Counted from the stretch's first letter, positions 45,802 to 55,746 are shown. The stretch: DNA of 64,000 bases from Hallella seregens ATCC 51272 (GCF_000518545.1 NZ_JADU01000020.1:1-64000), one strand, 5' to 3'. Notes: a model not told the origin generated them from the letters alone. Program-made: numbers and translations.

Positions 45802-47751
45802 ATGGTTAAAATCACATTTCCTGACGGCTCTGTCCGCGAATACGAACAGGGGGTCACGGGTCTTCAAATCGCAGAGAGCATCTCGCCAGCTCTCGCCCGC
45901 GACGTTGTATCTTGCGGGATCAACGGCGAGACTACAGAACTGAATCGCCCCATCAATGCCGATGCCACCATCGCCCTCTACAAGTTTGACGACGAAGAAG
46001 GCAAGCACACGTTCTGGCACACCTCCGCCCATTTGCTGGCCGAGGCCCTGCAGGAACTCTATCCTGGCATTCAGTTCGGCTTCGGTCCGGCCATAGATAA
46101 TGGCTTCTTCTACGATGTCATGCCGGCCGACGGACAGGTCATTTCCGAGAACGACTTCCCCAAAATAGAGGAGAAAATGCGCGAGCTGGCCAAAAAGAAC
46201 GAGCCGGTGGTGCGCCGCGAAGTACCCAAGGCCGAGGCCGTGGCCGAGTTCAAGGCCGACGGGCAGGCCTATAAGGTGGAGCATATTGAGCAGGATCTCG
46301 AAGACGGCACCATCTCTACCTATACCCAAGGCCGCTTCACCGACCTGTGTCGTGGCCCTCACCTCATGAGCACGGGGCCCATCAAGGCCATCAAGATTAC
46401 GAGCGTGGCCGGCGCTTTCTGGCGCGGCGACGCCAAGCGCGACCAGATGACGCGCATCTACGGCATCACTTTCCCCAAGAAGAAGATGCTCGACGAGTAC
46501 CTTGTGATGCTTGAGGAGGCCAAGAAACGCGACCATCGCAAGATAGGCAAGGAGATGGAACTCTTCATGTTTTCCGACCGCGTGGGCAAGGGCTTGCCCA
46601 TCTGGCTGCCCAAAGGCACCCAGTTGCGGCTGCGGTTGCAGGAGATGCTGCGCCGGTTGCTCAAGCCTTACAACTATCAGGAGGTCATCACGCCGGGCAT
46701 TGGCGGCAAGAATCTCTACATCACCTCCGGCCACTACGCCCACTATGGCAAGGACGCTTTCCAGCCCATTCACACCCCCGAGGAGGACGAGGAGTACATG
46801 CTCAAGCCGATGAACTGCCCCCATCACTGCGAGGTGTACGCCCGCAAGCCCCGCTCGTACAAGGATCTGCCGCTGCGCATTGCCGAGTTTGGCACGGTGT
46901 TCCGCTACGAAAAGAGCGGCGAGCTGCACGGACTCACCCGTGTGCGCACGTTCACTCAAGACGATGCCCACATCTTCGTGCGGCGCGAACAGGTGAAGCG
47001 CGAGTTTGAAAACAATATCGACATCATCCAGAAAGTGTTCAATACATTCGGCTTCGACAACTACGAGGCGCAGATTTCACTGCGCGACCCGAAGGACACC
47101 GAGAAGTACATCGGCTCCGACGACATCTGGGAGGAGAGCCAGAATGCCATCCGCGAGGCCTGTCGCGAAAAGGGAATGAAGGCCAGCGAGGAGGTTGGCG
47201 AGGCCGCTTTCTACGGTCCAAAGCTCGACTTTATGGTCAAGGACGCCATCGGTCGGCGCTGGCAGCTGGGCACCATTCAGGTGGACTACAACCTGCCGCA
47301 GCGTTTCAAGCTGGAGTACACCGCCGAGGACAATTCCAAGGAAACGCCCGTGATGATCCACCGCGCCCCGTTCGGCTCGCTCGAGCGCTTCACTGCCGTG
47401 CTCATAGAGCACACGGCAGGGCACTTCCCCCTCTGGCTCACGCCCGACCAGGTGGCCATCCTGCCCATCTCGGAGAAGTACAACGATTACGCCCTCAAGC
47501 TCAAGACCTATTTTGATTCCCGCGACATCCGGGCCTATATAGACGACCGCAATGAGAAGATTGGCCGCAAGATTCGCGACAATGAGCTCAAGCGCGTGCC
47601 CTATATGCTCGTCGTGGGTGAAAAGGAAGCGGCCGAAGGCCTCGTGTCCATGCGCAAGCAAGGCGGTGGCGAACAGGCCACCATGTCCATGCAGGACTTT
47701 GCCCAGCGTATCAACAACGAGGTGGCCGAGCAGCTGAAGACGCTGGACTAA
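45802..47751 (+). CDS. thrS: Threonine--tRNA ligase
   Basis: Charges tRNA-Thr, with an editing domain for mischarged serine. It has 649 residues. An N-terminal TGS domain ([20 protein letters not shown]) is followed by the editing domain with [11 protein letters not shown] and, further on, [14 protein letters not shown]. Then comes the class II core: motif 1 near [16 protein letters not shown], motif 2 [21 protein letters not shown] and DDAHIF, motif 3 [18 protein letters not shown]. The zinc Cys is in [10 protein letters not shown]. The anticodon-binding domain ends the protein. I chose the ATG at 45802, which gives the standard TGS start. A strong terminator and an unusual tandem array follow the stop. 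Confidence 0.98.
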   Translation: MVKITFPDGSVREYEQGVTGLQIAESISPALARDVVSCGINGETTELNRPINADATIALYKFDDEEGKHTFWHTSAHLLAEALQELYPGIQFGFGPAIDNGFFYDVMPADGQVISENDFPKIEEKMRELAKKNEPVVRREVPKAEAVAEFKADGQAYKVEHIEQDLEDGTISTYTQGRFTDLCRGPHLMSTGPIKAIKITSVAGAFWRGDAKRDQMTRIYGITFPKKKMLDEYLVMLEEAKKRDHRKIGKEMELFMFSDRVGKGLPIWLPKGTQLRLRLQEMLRRLLKPYNYQEVITPGIGGKNLYITSGHYAHYGKDAFQPIHTPEEDEEYMLKPMNCPHHCEVYARKPRSYKDLPLRIAEFGTVFRYEKSGELHGLTRVRTFTQDDAHIFVRREQVKREFENNIDIIQKVFNTFGFDNYEAQISLRDPKDTEKYIGSDDIWEESQNAIREACREKGMKASEEVGEAAFYGPKLDFMVKDAIGRRWQLGTIQVDYNLPQRFKLEYTAEDNSKETPVMIHRAPFGSLERFTAVLIEHTAGHFPLWLTPDQVAILPISEKYNDYALKLKTYFDSRDIRAYIDDRNEKIGRKIRDNELKRVPYMLVVGEKEAAEGLVSMRKQGGGEQATMSMQDFAQRINNEVAEQLKTLD

Positions 47752-47866
47752 TGTTCAATTCTAAATTCAGAATTCAAAATTCAAAATTACACGGAGGGTC
47801 TTAAGTTGTTGAACGTTGCAGTTCTGAATGCTGGATGAATCATCAACAAAACACGGTCTCTCTCAT

Positions 47867-47905
47867 AAAAATGGCTTTCAGCACCTGCTGAAAGCCATTT
47901 TTTTG
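47867..47905 (+). terminator. Intrinsic terminator of thrS
   Basis: A perfect stem, AAAAATGGCTTTCAGC (47867-47882) with GCTGAAAGCCATTTTT (47887-47902), loop ACCT, with the T-run continuing (seven T in all). It is 115 bases past the stop; the leader between them is AATTCAAAATTC-type simple repeat (47757-47790). Confidence 0.92.
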
Positions 47906-48112
47906 CCGGTTCAACGTTTTGTCCTTGGACGAAAGCCATTTTTTTGCCGGTTCAGCGTTTCGCCCAGGGGCGAAAGCCATCTTTTTGTCGGTTCAGCGTT
48001 TCGTCCTTGGGCGAAAGCCATTTTTATGCCGGTTCAACGTTTTGTCCTTGGACAAAAGCCATTTTTTTGCCGGTTTAGCGTTTCGTCCCTGGGCGAAAGC
48101 CATTTTTGCAGC
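47891..48112 (+). repeat. 41-base tandem array of terminator-like hairpins
   Basis: The block AAAGCCATTTTTTTGCCGG recurs with a period of exactly 41 at 47891, 47932, 47973, 48014, 48055 and 48096 (the first copy is the 3' arm of the thrS terminator). Between copies lies an 8-bp hairpin: arms 47917-47924/47927-47934 and the same positions every 41 bases. The arm pairs are TTTTGTCC/GGACGAAA, TTTCGCCC/GGGCGAAA, TTTCGTCC/GGGCGAAA, TTTTGTCC/GGACAAAA and TTTCGTCC/GGGCGAAA. All keep pairing (some by G-U). Each is followed by GCCAT and a T-run. There is no spacer variation of the CRISPR sort and no plausible protein. Confidence 0.9.
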
Positions 48113-48209
48113 CTCTCTGCAATGCAGGGGCAGCCCCCGCGTGTACCCACAACCGCCCATGGGAATCATTGCGAATGGCAGACAAACGGAACAAAAAACA
48201 GGGGGGCGC

Positions 48210-48665
48210 TTAACCCATGAACAGGCTTGCACCATAGAGGAGCACGTAGTATCGGAAGATCTTGCCCAGTGTCATGCTCACCAGCGAAATGAACAAGTTG
48301 GCCCGCATGAGCCCCAGTGTGATGGTGATGGCCGACCCCAGAATGGGCAGGAAAGCAAAGAAGCCCATCCATGCGCCGTGCCCGGCCATGAAGCGCGAGG
48401 CCCGGTCGAGGCTTTGCTGGCTGACGTGCAGGTAGCGTCCTATCCACTCAAGTTTGCCCATTCGGCCGACGCCGTAGTTCAGCAGGGAGCCCAACACATT
48501 GCCTATCGTGCCATAGACCACCAACATCGTGGCATCCAGGCCGGCGGCCAACAGCCCCAACATGACGGCTTCACTGCTGAATGGGAGAAAGCTGCCGGCG
48601 AAAAAGGCCGCCAGCAGCATGCCCCAGTAGCCATAGTTTATGAGAAGATCGGTGATGGCATCCAT
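48210..48665 (-). CDS. YqaA-type small DedA-like membrane protein
   Basis: A 151-residue inner-membrane protein of the VTT/DedA-like YqaA group. It has four or five hydrophobic segments (YGYWGMLLAAFFAGSFLPFSSEAVMLGLLAAG, VYGTIGNVLGSLLNYGVGRMG). Typical marks are the FLPFSSE segment, the GNVLGSLLNYGVGRMG loop, and FFAFLPILGSAITITLGLMR near the C-terminal third. DedA-superfamily proteins include lipid scramblases; the exact role of YqaA is unknown. Its start overlaps the 3' end of the next upstream gene by 28 bases. Confidence 0.85.
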   Translation of the reverse strand: MDAITDLLINYGYWGMLLAAFFAGSFLPFSSEAVMLGLLAAGLDATMLVVYGTIGNVLGSLLNYGVGRMGKLEWIGRYLHVSQQSLDRASRFMAGHGAWMGFFAFLPILGSAITITLGLMRANLFISLVSMTLGKIFRYYVLLYGASLFMG

Positions 48666-49579
48666 AGATTATAGGCGGTGATGAGCACGGCCAGCGTCAC
48701 GATGACGAGGAAGCAGATGTTGGAAAGACGCGAGTGGGCAAGGGCCAGATAGTGCCCGATGAGAGGCGCGGTGGTGACAATCGCCATGCCCAAGAGCGGG
48801 TCGAAGTGCTGCGGTTGCAGTATCATGAAGATGAAACTGCATGCAGTAAGCGTGATGAACAGCTCGTAAATCATGCGCGTGCGAATCTTGTCTTGATAGC
48901 TGTAGAGCAGGAAATGTCCCCCGCCAACAAGGGCCAGCACAAGCACGAATATGGCTGTCACCAGCCGGTGTTCGTCGAGTATGGAGAGGTCGAACGGCAT
49001 GCCCAGCTGCAACAAGCCGACGAAATGGTCGCCCAGAGCCTGGAGACAGCCCGTGTAGAACCTGTAGGCCGCCACAAACCAATAGGGAGTCAGCAGTCCC
49101 AGAATGGAGGCAAAGAAGGTGCGGCCACTGAATGCCAGCACATTGGTGGCCAGCAACACCCACAGCACCGGGACAAAAAACAGAATCTGGACAAACGCCA
49201 TGCTGGCCACGCCGATGGCTATAAAGGCATAAAACACCTGCCCCGAGGCCGTTTGATTCTGGTAAGCCCGGAACAGAAAAATGAAGAAGACGATGTACGA
49301 AAGCTGCGTCACACCCACCCCCATGGAGGGCAGGAGGAAAGCCGCCGTTGTGGTCAGCACGAGAAAAGAACACGACACCGTGCGGCTGTAGATACGGATG
49401 AGGCTGTTGGCATTGTTGAGTTCCACCATCATCAGGGCAGAGACAACCAGCAGCAACACCTGCACCCACAGCTGCCGTGTGAGAAGCCCTGCCGCCAGAC
49501 AGACCGCCACGGCATAGCCTGCCGTGGCGGGAAGCGTCCTGCGTGATTGTGCTATCCTGTTCTGTATTCTTTTGTTCAT
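48638..49579 (-). CDS. Multi-pass membrane protein of unknown function
   Basis: A 313-residue inner-membrane protein with about nine hydrophobic segments and few charged stretches except the basic N-terminus (MNKRIQNRIAQSRRTLPATAG). Recognisable pieces are QVLLLVVSALMMVELNNANSLIRIYSRT and LTPYWFVAAYRFYTGCLQ, which recall an uncharacterised Bacteroidales family found near purD. I cannot assign a function. It lies 11 bases after purD and overlaps the YqaA-type gene, so the three are probably one transcript. Confidence 0.8.
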   Translation of the reverse strand: MNKRIQNRIAQSRRTLPATAGYAVAVCLAAGLLTRQLWVQVLLLVVSALMMVELNNANSLIRIYSRTVSCSFLVLTTTAAFLLPSMGVGVTQLSYIVFFIFLFRAYQNQTASGQVFYAFIAIGVASMAFVQILFFVPVLWVLLATNVLAFSGRTFFASILGLLTPYWFVAAYRFYTGCLQALGDHFVGLLQLGMPFDLSILDEHRLVTAIFVLVLALVGGGHFLLYSYQDKIRTRMIYELFITLTACSFIFMILQPQHFDPLLGMAIVTTAPLIGHYLALAHSRLSNICFLVIVTLAVLITAYNLWMPSPIFS

Positions 49580-49590
49580 GCGGGGTCGGT

Positions 49591-50859
49591 CTACAAGTCT
49601 TGACCGATGTCTCTTCTGAAATATTTGTCGGTGAACTGAATTTTCTGGGCCTCGGAGAAGCTCTTGCGCAGTGCCTCCTCCTTGTCGTGTCCATAGGACG
49701 AGACTGCAATGACACGCCCGCCATGGGTCACCACCTGCCCGTTTTTCAGAGCTGTGCCGGCATGGAAGACGATGCTTCCCTCCACTTGGTCTATGCCGCT
49801 GATGGGATAACCTTTCTTATAGGCCCCGGGATAACCGCCGCTCACCAGCATCACGCAGACGGCTGCACGCGGGTCGAACTCCACCTTGCGGGTGTCCAGA
49901 CGGCCTTCGGCCACGCCCTCGAACAGGTCCACGATGTCGCTTTTCAGGCGGAGCATCACGCTTTCGGTCTCCGGGTCTCCCATGCGGCAGTTGTACTCGA
50001 TGACCATGGGCTCGCCCCCGACATTAATCAGGCCAAAGAAAATAAACCCTTTGTAGTCGATGCCTTCTGCTGCCAGTCCGTCCACCGTCGGCCGGATGAT
50101 GCGGTCTTCCACCTTTTGCATCCACTCGGGGGTGGCAAAGAGCACGGGGCTCACGCTGCCCATGCCGCCCGTGTTCGGCCCCGTGTCGTGTTCGCCGATG
50201 CGCTTGTAGTCCTTGGCCTCGGGCAGAATCTGATAGTGACGGCCGTCGGTCAGCACAAACACCGAGCACTCGATGCCCGAGAGGAACTCCTCGACGACCA
50301 CCTTGGCCGACGCGTTGCCAAACCTGCCGCCGAGCATTTCGCGCAGCTCACGCTTGGCTTCGTCGAGTGTCGGCACGATGAGCACCCCCTTGCCGGCTGC
50401 CAGTCCGTCGGCCTTGAGCACGTAAGGAGCCTTGAGCGTCTCCAGAAACTTGACGCCCTGCTCTACGGTGGTGCCGTCGAACGTCTCGTAGGCAGCCGTA
50501 GGGATGTGGTGGCGTTTCATGAAAGCCTTGGCAAAATCCTTGCTTCCCTCGAGCATGGCACCGGCTTTGGACGGACCGATGACGGGGATGGCGGCCGTCC
50601 GTGCATCGTCTCTGAAGGCATCGTAAATGCCGTTGACCAACGGGTCTTCAGGGCCCACGACCACCATGTCCACGTGGTGGCTCAGGGTGAAGTCCTTGAG
50701 ACGCTCGAAGTCGTTCACGCCGATGGCCACATTCTCGCCGGCAGCTTGTGTCCCGGCATTGCCCGGAGCGATGTACAGCTGTTCGCATTTCTCACTTTGG
50801 GCAATCTTCCACGCCAGTGCGTGCTCCCGACCGCCACTTCCTAAAAGCAGTATCCTCAT
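49591..50859 (-). CDS. purD: Phosphoribosylamine--glycine ligase
   Basis: Second step of purine synthesis: joins glycine to phosphoribosylamine, using ATP. It has 422 residues. The N-terminal domain starts [19 protein letters not shown]. Family motifs follow: [32 protein letters not shown], the ATP-grasp segment [31 protein letters not shown], and [14 protein letters not shown] near the metal site. It is full length. The region upstream (50860-50940) is TTCAAAG/TTGAAC-type simple repeat. It is followed closely by two membrane-protein genes. Confidence 0.97.
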   Translation of the reverse strand: MRILLLGSGGREHALAWKIAQSEKCEQLYIAPGNAGTQAAGENVAIGVNDFERLKDFTLSHHVDMVVVGPEDPLVNGIYDAFRDDARTAAIPVIGPSKAGAMLEGSKDFAKAFMKRHHIPTAAYETFDGTTVEQGVKFLETLKAPYVLKADGLAAGKGVLIVPTLDEAKRELREMLGGRFGNASAKVVVEEFLSGIECSVFVLTDGRHYQILPEAKDYKRIGEHDTGPNTGGMGSVSPVLFATPEWMQKVEDRIIRPTVDGLAAEGIDYKGFIFFGLINVGGEPMVIEYNCRMGDPETESVMLRLKSDIVDLFEGVAEGRLDTRKVEFDPRAAVCVMLVSGGYPGAYKKGYPISGIDQVEGSIVFHAGTALKNGQVVTHGGRVIAVSSYGHDKEEALRKSFSEAQKIQFTDKYFRRDIGQDL

Positions 50860-50981
50860 ATTGTCTTTGAACTTTTATTCCTTTGAACTTTCTACTTTGA
50901 ACCTTGAACATTGAGTTTTGAGCTTTGCCCTCCCGCGCCGGAATCAACCCGTCGCGCGAGCATCAAGTTCAATGCCCAGGA

Positions 50982-53198
50982 CTACAGGTTGTCGTCGAAA
51001 TACCGGCTGATGCGCTCGTGCAGATGGGTGGACTGGTGTCCGCGCATGTTGTGGGGCTCGCCGGGATAGACGAAGAAGTCGGGCTGCGTGCCGGCCCCGA
51101 TGCAGGCTTTGAGGAAGCTGAACGCATGCTGCGGCACCACCACGGGGTCGTTCAGCCCGATGATGATCTGCAGTCGTCCTTTCAGTTCCTTGGCCTTGGG
51201 CAGCAGACTGCTGGCCGCGTAGCCCTCGGGGTTGGTCTGCGGCGTGTCCATATAACGCTCGCCGTACATCACTTCGTACCACTTCCAGTCGATGACCGGG
51301 CCGCCGGCCACGCCCACTTTGAACACGTCGGGGTGGGTAGTCATCAGGTTGATGGTCATGAAGCCGCCGAAACTCCAGCCGTGCACGCCCATGCGGTCGG
51401 CGTCCACGTAGGGCAGCGACTTCAGAAACTTCACCCCTTCCATCTGGTCGGCCACCTCGTTGTCGCCGAGATGGCGGAACGTGGCCTGCTCGAAAGCCTT
51501 GCCCCGGTTCTCGCTTCCGCGGTTGTCGAGGATGAAGAGCAGGTAGCCTTTCTGGGCCATGTAGGTCTCCCAGCCCCGGCTGGCCCAGTGCCAGCGGGCG
51601 TCCACGTTGTGGGCATGGGGGCCTCCATACACGTAGACGATGGTGGGATATTTCTTCGCGGGGTCGAAGCCCACGGGCATCACCATGCGGTAATACAGGT
51701 CGGTCTGCCCATCGGCCGCCTTGATGGTGCCGCTCTTGTATTCGGGAACGGCGTATCCCTGCCAGGGGTCGTCGGCCGTGAAGTATCGCCGGGACTTGTG
51801 CGAGTCCAGGTCGATGATGTCTATATTGCGTGGCACGTCGGGTTCCGAGTAGCTGTCGCAAAGGTAGCTGCCGCTGCCGCTCAGGCTGGCCGAGTGCCAT
51901 CCGCGGCCGTTGTCAAGCAGCGTGCGTCGGCCCGTCTTGAGATTGACCATCCATGTGTTGCGCTGCAGGGGGCTGCACTCGTTGGACGCATAGACCACCG
52001 CGTGCTGCTTTTCGTTGAATCCCAGCACCTCCATCACCACCCACGGGCCGCTGGTGAGCTGGCTCACGAGCCGGCCATCACGGCGGTACAGGTAGAGATG
52101 GTTGTAGCCGTCGCGCTGGCTTTGCAGCACAAACAGACTGCTGTCCCAGGGCAGGAACCGGATGGGGTGCAGGGGCTCCACATACTTGTCGTCGGTCTCG
52201 CGCCAGAGCTCGGCCAGCCGTTTGCCCGTGGCAGCCTCGTAGCTCACCAGCCGGCAGTCGTTCTGGTCGCGGTTCAGCTCGAAGAGAAACACCGTCTTCG
52301 AGTCGGGGCTCCAGGCGGGATTGGTGAAGTAACGGTCGGTGGGGTCGCCGCCTTGCAGATATGCTGTGCGTCCCGTCGCGGTGTCGTACACGCCGATGGT
52401 CACCTTGTGCATCGGCTCGCCGGCCATGGGATACTTGGTGGGGGCGGGGGTGGCGATGCGGCTCTGGCCGGGCGCGGGCTTCCAGTCCACCTCGGGAATA
52501 TCCGTCAGCGGATAGTCGGTCACCATGCTCTGGTCCATGCGTGTGAACATCAGCTTCTTGCCGTCGGGGCTCCAGAAGGTGCCTTTCTCGTAGCCAAACT
52601 CGTCGCGGTGCACGCTCGTGCCGTAGAGCACGTCGTGCGAACCATCGGTCGAGAGCTGCCGGTCGCCGTTGTCGCCGGCCGTTGTCGCTGTGCGCACAAA
52701 GAGATTATGGCCACCCTCTTCGGTGTAGGCCATGAAGCGCGAGGCGGCGTTCCAGTCGCTGTTCCCGGCACCGGCCGTGCTCTGACTGAACACCACGGCA
52801 TGCTTTCTGAAGTCCACCAGCACCCGTTGCGCCCCGGCCTCCACCATCACGAGCGGCTTGCCGGGGTAGGGGAACGAGGCATGGTAGAGGGCATGCAGCC
52901 GGTTCTCGCCGTCGGTGCCCATCCATTTGTTCATCTGGTCGAGGGTGAAGAGCGTGCGTTCCCGGCCCGTCTTCTTGTCCACGAGGCAGCACTGCTCCAC
53001 GTCCAGCCGCACCAGCTCGTCGCCCCACCACGTGGTCCAGCGGTTGCGGGGCGTCATGTTGTGGTAGTTCGTGCCGCCGAAGTTCAAGTCTTCCAGCGTG
53101 AACTGCTTGCCGCCGGCCTGTGCGGCGGCGGGGGCTGCCGGCCCGATGATGCTCGTCATGACCATCAATGCCTTGACCATCCAACTGTTAGTCTTCAT
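50982..53198 (-). CDS. Secreted S9 prolyl peptidase (dipeptidyl peptidase IV-like)
   Basis: A secreted serine peptidase of 738 residues that should remove X-Pro dipeptides from peptides. A signal peptide covers about residues 7-26 (MVKALMVMTSIIGPAAPAAA). An eight-bladed beta-propeller domain follows (DPP-IV N-terminal region, with FMAYTEEGGHNLFV, FWSPDGKKLMFTRMDQSMV). The C-terminal hydrolase domain has the nucleophile in GVHGWSFGGFMTINL, the Asp in IIGLNDPVVVPQHA and the His in YPGEPHNMRGHQST. I chose the ATG at 53196-53198; the longer open frame upstream is only the antisense of the neighbour's low-complexity tail. It overlaps that gene's 3' end by 11 bases. Confidence 0.92.
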   Translation of the reverse strand: MKTNSWMVKALMVMTSIIGPAAPAAAQAGGKQFTLEDLNFGGTNYHNMTPRNRWTTWWGDELVRLDVEQCCLVDKKTGRERTLFTLDQMNKWMGTDGENRLHALYHASFPYPGKPLVMVEAGAQRVLVDFRKHAVVFSQSTAGAGNSDWNAASRFMAYTEEGGHNLFVRTATTAGDNGDRQLSTDGSHDVLYGTSVHRDEFGYEKGTFWSPDGKKLMFTRMDQSMVTDYPLTDIPEVDWKPAPGQSRIATPAPTKYPMAGEPMHKVTIGVYDTATGRTAYLQGGDPTDRYFTNPAWSPDSKTVFLFELNRDQNDCRLVSYEAATGKRLAELWRETDDKYVEPLHPIRFLPWDSSLFVLQSQRDGYNHLYLYRRDGRLVSQLTSGPWVVMEVLGFNEKQHAVVYASNECSPLQRNTWMVNLKTGRRTLLDNGRGWHSASLSGSGSYLCDSYSEPDVPRNIDIIDLDSHKSRRYFTADDPWQGYAVPEYKSGTIKAADGQTDLYYRMVMPVGFDPAKKYPTIVYVYGGPHAHNVDARWHWASRGWETYMAQKGYLLFILDNRGSENRGKAFEQATFRHLGDNEVADQMEGVKFLKSLPYVDADRMGVHGWSFGGFMTINLMTTHPDVFKVGVAGGPVIDWKWYEVMYGERYMDTPQTNPEGYAASSLLPKAKELKGRLQIIIGLNDPVVVPQHAFSFLKACIGAGTQPDFFVYPGEPHNMRGHQSTHLHERISRYFDDNL

Positions 53199-54795
53199 CT
53201 TCAAAGCGTCTGTCGCGTCCAAATTTGCTGCCGCCGTGGCGGTCGCCTCCCTTGAAGCCCTTGCCGCCGCGGCCCTTGAAGTCGTCGTCGCGGCGGCGGT
53301 TCTTGAAGTCGTCCCGACCCTTGAAGCCGCCGCGGCTGCCTCCGAAGCCTCCGTCGCGGCGGCGGCCCCCGAAGTCGTCACGGCCCTTGAAGCCGTCCCG
53401 GCCGCCCCTGAAGCCCTCGCGCTCCCCCTTGAAGCCCTCGCGTCCCTTGAAGCTGGCGCGGCGGTCTTCGCGCTCGCGGCGGGCAAACACGGCGTCGTCG
53501 TGGCTCAACGAGTGGAAAGTGAACGAGCGGATGTCGCCCTCCTCGTTGGATTCGTTGGATTCCAGGCGCATCTTGAACTCGCGGTTCTTCTTGAAACGGT
53601 GCTTCTGCGCCATCTCGCGCTTCTCTTCTTCGGTCTTCACCACGCCGCCCTCGTGGCGGAATTCGCGCATCTTGCCGTCGAAGAGCGCGTATTTGCGGAA
53701 CTCGCACTCCAGGCTGCCGTTGAACACCGGAATCTTGATGCTGGGCTTCAGACCTATCTGTTCAAAGCATTCCTCGCGGTAGCTCAGTATCCAGGCCTCG
53801 TTGCCGCCGAACTCATGCTTCAGCCGTTCGCCTATCATTTTGTAGGTGCCGAGCAGGTTGGGTGTGGAGATGCGCTCGCCATAAGGCGGATTCATCACGA
53901 TGATGCTCTTCTCGGCGGGCTTGGTGAAGTCCTTGAAATCCTGCTGTTCGATGGTTACCTCCTTGGACAGGCCGGCGGCCCTCACGTTGAGACGAGCCGT
54001 ATTTACGGCCTTCATGTCCACGTCGTAGCCATAGATGTGGTGCCCGAACTCACGCTCTTGCGAGTCGTCGTTGTAGATGGAATCGAAGAGATTCTGGTCA
54101 AAGTCCACCCATTTCTCAAAGGCAAATCCCTTGCGGAATACGCCCGGCGAGATGTTGCGGGCAATGAGTGCGGCCTCCACGGCCAGCGTGCCCGAGCCGC
54201 ACATGGGGTCGATGAGGTCGCAGTCGCCCTTCCATCCCGTCATGAGAATCATGCCGGCAGCCAGCACTTCGTTGAGCGGGGCCTCGACACTCTCCTGGCG
54301 GTAGCCGCGGCGGTGCAGGCTTTCGCCGCTTGAATCGAGGCTCAGCGTGGCGTCGTCGTCGGCAATATGGATGTGCAACCGCAGGTCGGGATTGCTCACC
54401 GAGATGTTGGGACGGTCGCCGGTCTTCTCGCGGAACTGGTCGACGATGGCGTCTTTCACCTTGTAGGTCACGAAACGCGAGTTGCGAAACTCCTCGGAAT
54501 ACACCACGGAGTCCACCGAAAAGGTCTTGCCCTTGAGTATATATTCGCTCCAATCTATCTTCTGCACCTCGTCGTACACCTCTTCGGCCGAGCGGGCCTT
54601 GAAGTGGCGGATGGGTTTCAGGATGCGGATGGCTGTGTGCAGCTGGAAGTTGGCACGGTACATCATTTCCTTGTCGCCGGTGAATGATACCATGCGTCTG
54701 CCGATTTGTACGTTGTTTGCGCCCAACTGGGTGAGCTCTTGGGCCAAGACTGGCTCCAAGCCCATGAAAGTCTTGGCTATGAGTTCAAATTCCAT
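53188..54795 (-). CDS. rlmL: THUMP-domain rRNA methyltransferase with Gly/Arg-rich tail
   Basis: Probable 23S rRNA guanine-N2 methyltransferase (RlmL-type, without the RlmK half). It has 535 residues. Residues about 1-160 contain the ferredoxin-like and THUMP region (FELIAKTFMGLEPVLAQEL, NPDLRLHIHIADDDATLSLD). The Rossmann methyltransferase domain has LIDPMCGSGTLAVEAALIA (cofactor loop) and the catalytic NPPYGER. From about residue 425 the protein changes to a disordered, highly basic tail with repeats like GFKGRDDF, GGRRRDGGF and GFKGGDRHGG. I chose the ATG at 54793-54795 (MEFELIAKTF). The tail is the odd part: RGG-like tails bind RNA, and E. coli RlmL has none. Confidence 0.88.
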   Translation of the reverse strand: MEFELIAKTFMGLEPVLAQELTQLGANNVQIGRRMVSFTGDKEMMYRANFQLHTAIRILKPIRHFKARSAEEVYDEVQKIDWSEYILKGKTFSVDSVVYSEEFRNSRFVTYKVKDAIVDQFREKTGDRPNISVSNPDLRLHIHIADDDATLSLDSSGESLHRRGYRQESVEAPLNEVLAAGMILMTGWKGDCDLIDPMCGSGTLAVEAALIARNISPGVFRKGFAFEKWVDFDQNLFDSIYNDDSQEREFGHHIYGYDVDMKAVNTARLNVRAAGLSKEVTIEQQDFKDFTKPAEKSIIVMNPPYGERISTPNLLGTYKMIGERLKHEFGGNEAWILSYREECFEQIGLKPSIKIPVFNGSLECEFRKYALFDGKMREFRHEGGVVKTEEEKREMAQKHRFKKNREFKMRLESNESNEEGDIRSFTFHSLSHDDAVFARREREDRRASFKGREGFKGEREGFRGGRDGFKGRDDFGGRRRDGGFGGSRGGFKGRDDFKNRRRDDDFKGRGGKGFKGGDRHGGSKFGRDRRFEDED

Positions 54796-54852
54796 TTTGT
54801 TTGAATTGTGATATTGTGGTTCCTTGGTCTTCGTCTCCAACGGCGGCGGTCT

Positions 54853-55746
54853 CTACCTGGCCTTGTTGTAAACGTGGGTTTGCGGGGCCATGTCGTCCAT
54901 GACCCAGGTGTTGGCTCCCACCACGCAGCCCCTGCCGATGGTGATTCGTCCCAGCACGGTGGCGTTGGCATAGACCACCACATCGTCCTCGATGATGGGG
55001 TGGCGGGGTATTCCTTTGATGGGGTTGCCGGCGTCGTCGAGGGGAAAACTCTTGGCTCCCAGCGTGACTCCTTGGTAGAGTTTCACGTTGTTGCCGATGA
55101 TGCAGGTCTCGCCGATGACCACGCCCGTGCCGTGGTCGATGGTGAAATACTCGCCGATGGAGGCCCCGGGATGAATGTCGATGCCGGTCTCGGAGTGGGC
55201 CATTTCGGTCATCATGCGCGGGATGAGCGGCACGCCGAGCAGCAGCAACTCGTGGGCCAGCCGGTAGTTGGTGAGGGTTTTGATGACGGGGTAGCAGGAG
55301 ATGATCTCGCCGTAGCCCGTAGCAGCAGGGTCGCCGTTGTAGGCCGCCGTCACATCGGTGCCCAGCGTGTGGCGCACGTGGGGCAGCCGCTCGATGAGCT
55401 GTGCCGCCATTTCGCCGGCGCGTGCTTTCAGGCACGCGAGCGAGTTGCAGCCGTCGGAGCCGAGCGAAAAGCTCAGTCCGGCCAGAATCTGGTCGGCCAG
55501 CAGCTTGTGCAGCCGCTCGACATTGACACCGATCTGGTATCTAATCGTGTTGATGTTGACTTGCGATTTCCCAAAATAACCAGGGAAAAGGATGGCGCGT
55601 GCCAAGTCGACAATCTCTTCAAGCACCTTGCCTGAAGGGAGGGGGTATCCGTCACAATGCTGGTGAAACAGTCCTTTCAACGATGCCGGCTCGGAGAGCC
55701 TTGCCACGGTTTCGGTCAGCATGAGGGTCGTGTTGTGGGCGCTCAT
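54853..55746 (-). CDS. cysE: Serine O-acetyltransferase
   Basis: Acetylates serine for cysteine synthesis in the cytosol. It has 297 residues. The N-terminal helical domain (about 1-170, LFHQHCDGYPLPSGKVLEEIVDLARAI) is followed by the left-handed beta-helix of hexapeptide repeats: ETGIDIHPGASIGEYFTIDHGTGVVIGETCIIGNNVKLYQGVTLGA contains the catalytic His and Asp. Then come HPIIEDDVVVYANATVLG and ITIGRGCVVGANTWV. It is the long plant-like/SatA type common in Bacteroidetes. A -7 element TACCTTTG (55772-55779, minus strand) stands 25 bases upstream. Confidence 0.95.
   Translation of the reverse strand: MSAHNTTLMLTETVARLSEPASLKGLFHQHCDGYPLPSGKVLEEIVDLARAILFPGYFGKSQVNINTIRYQIGVNVERLHKLLADQILAGLSFSLGSDGCNSLACLKARAGEMAAQLIERLPHVRHTLGTDVTAAYNGDPAATGYGEIISCYPVIKTLTNYRLAHELLLLGVPLIPRMMTEMAHSETGIDIHPGASIGEYFTIDHGTGVVIGETCIIGNNVKLYQGVTLGAKSFPLDDAGNPIKGIPRHPIIEDDVVVYANATVLGRITIGRGCVVGANTWVMDDMAPQTHVYNKAR

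Noticed and set aside
47828..48674. Open frames across the 41-base array reading like KAIFLPVQRFVLG repeats
   Set aside because: The 41-base period is not a multiple of 3, so all three frames are open by repetition. Hairpin structure, not codons, is conserved, and there is no family match.
50925..53255. 776-codon open frame opposite the DPP-IV-like gene
   Set aside because: Antisense shadow. The minus-strand gene has a signal peptide and an intact catalytic triad.
53198..53486. N-terminal extension of the DPP-IV-like protein (Ala/Ser/Arg-rich)
   Set aside because: It is only another frame of the methyltransferase's repetitive tail on the same strand. A normal signal peptide begins at the ATG at 53198.
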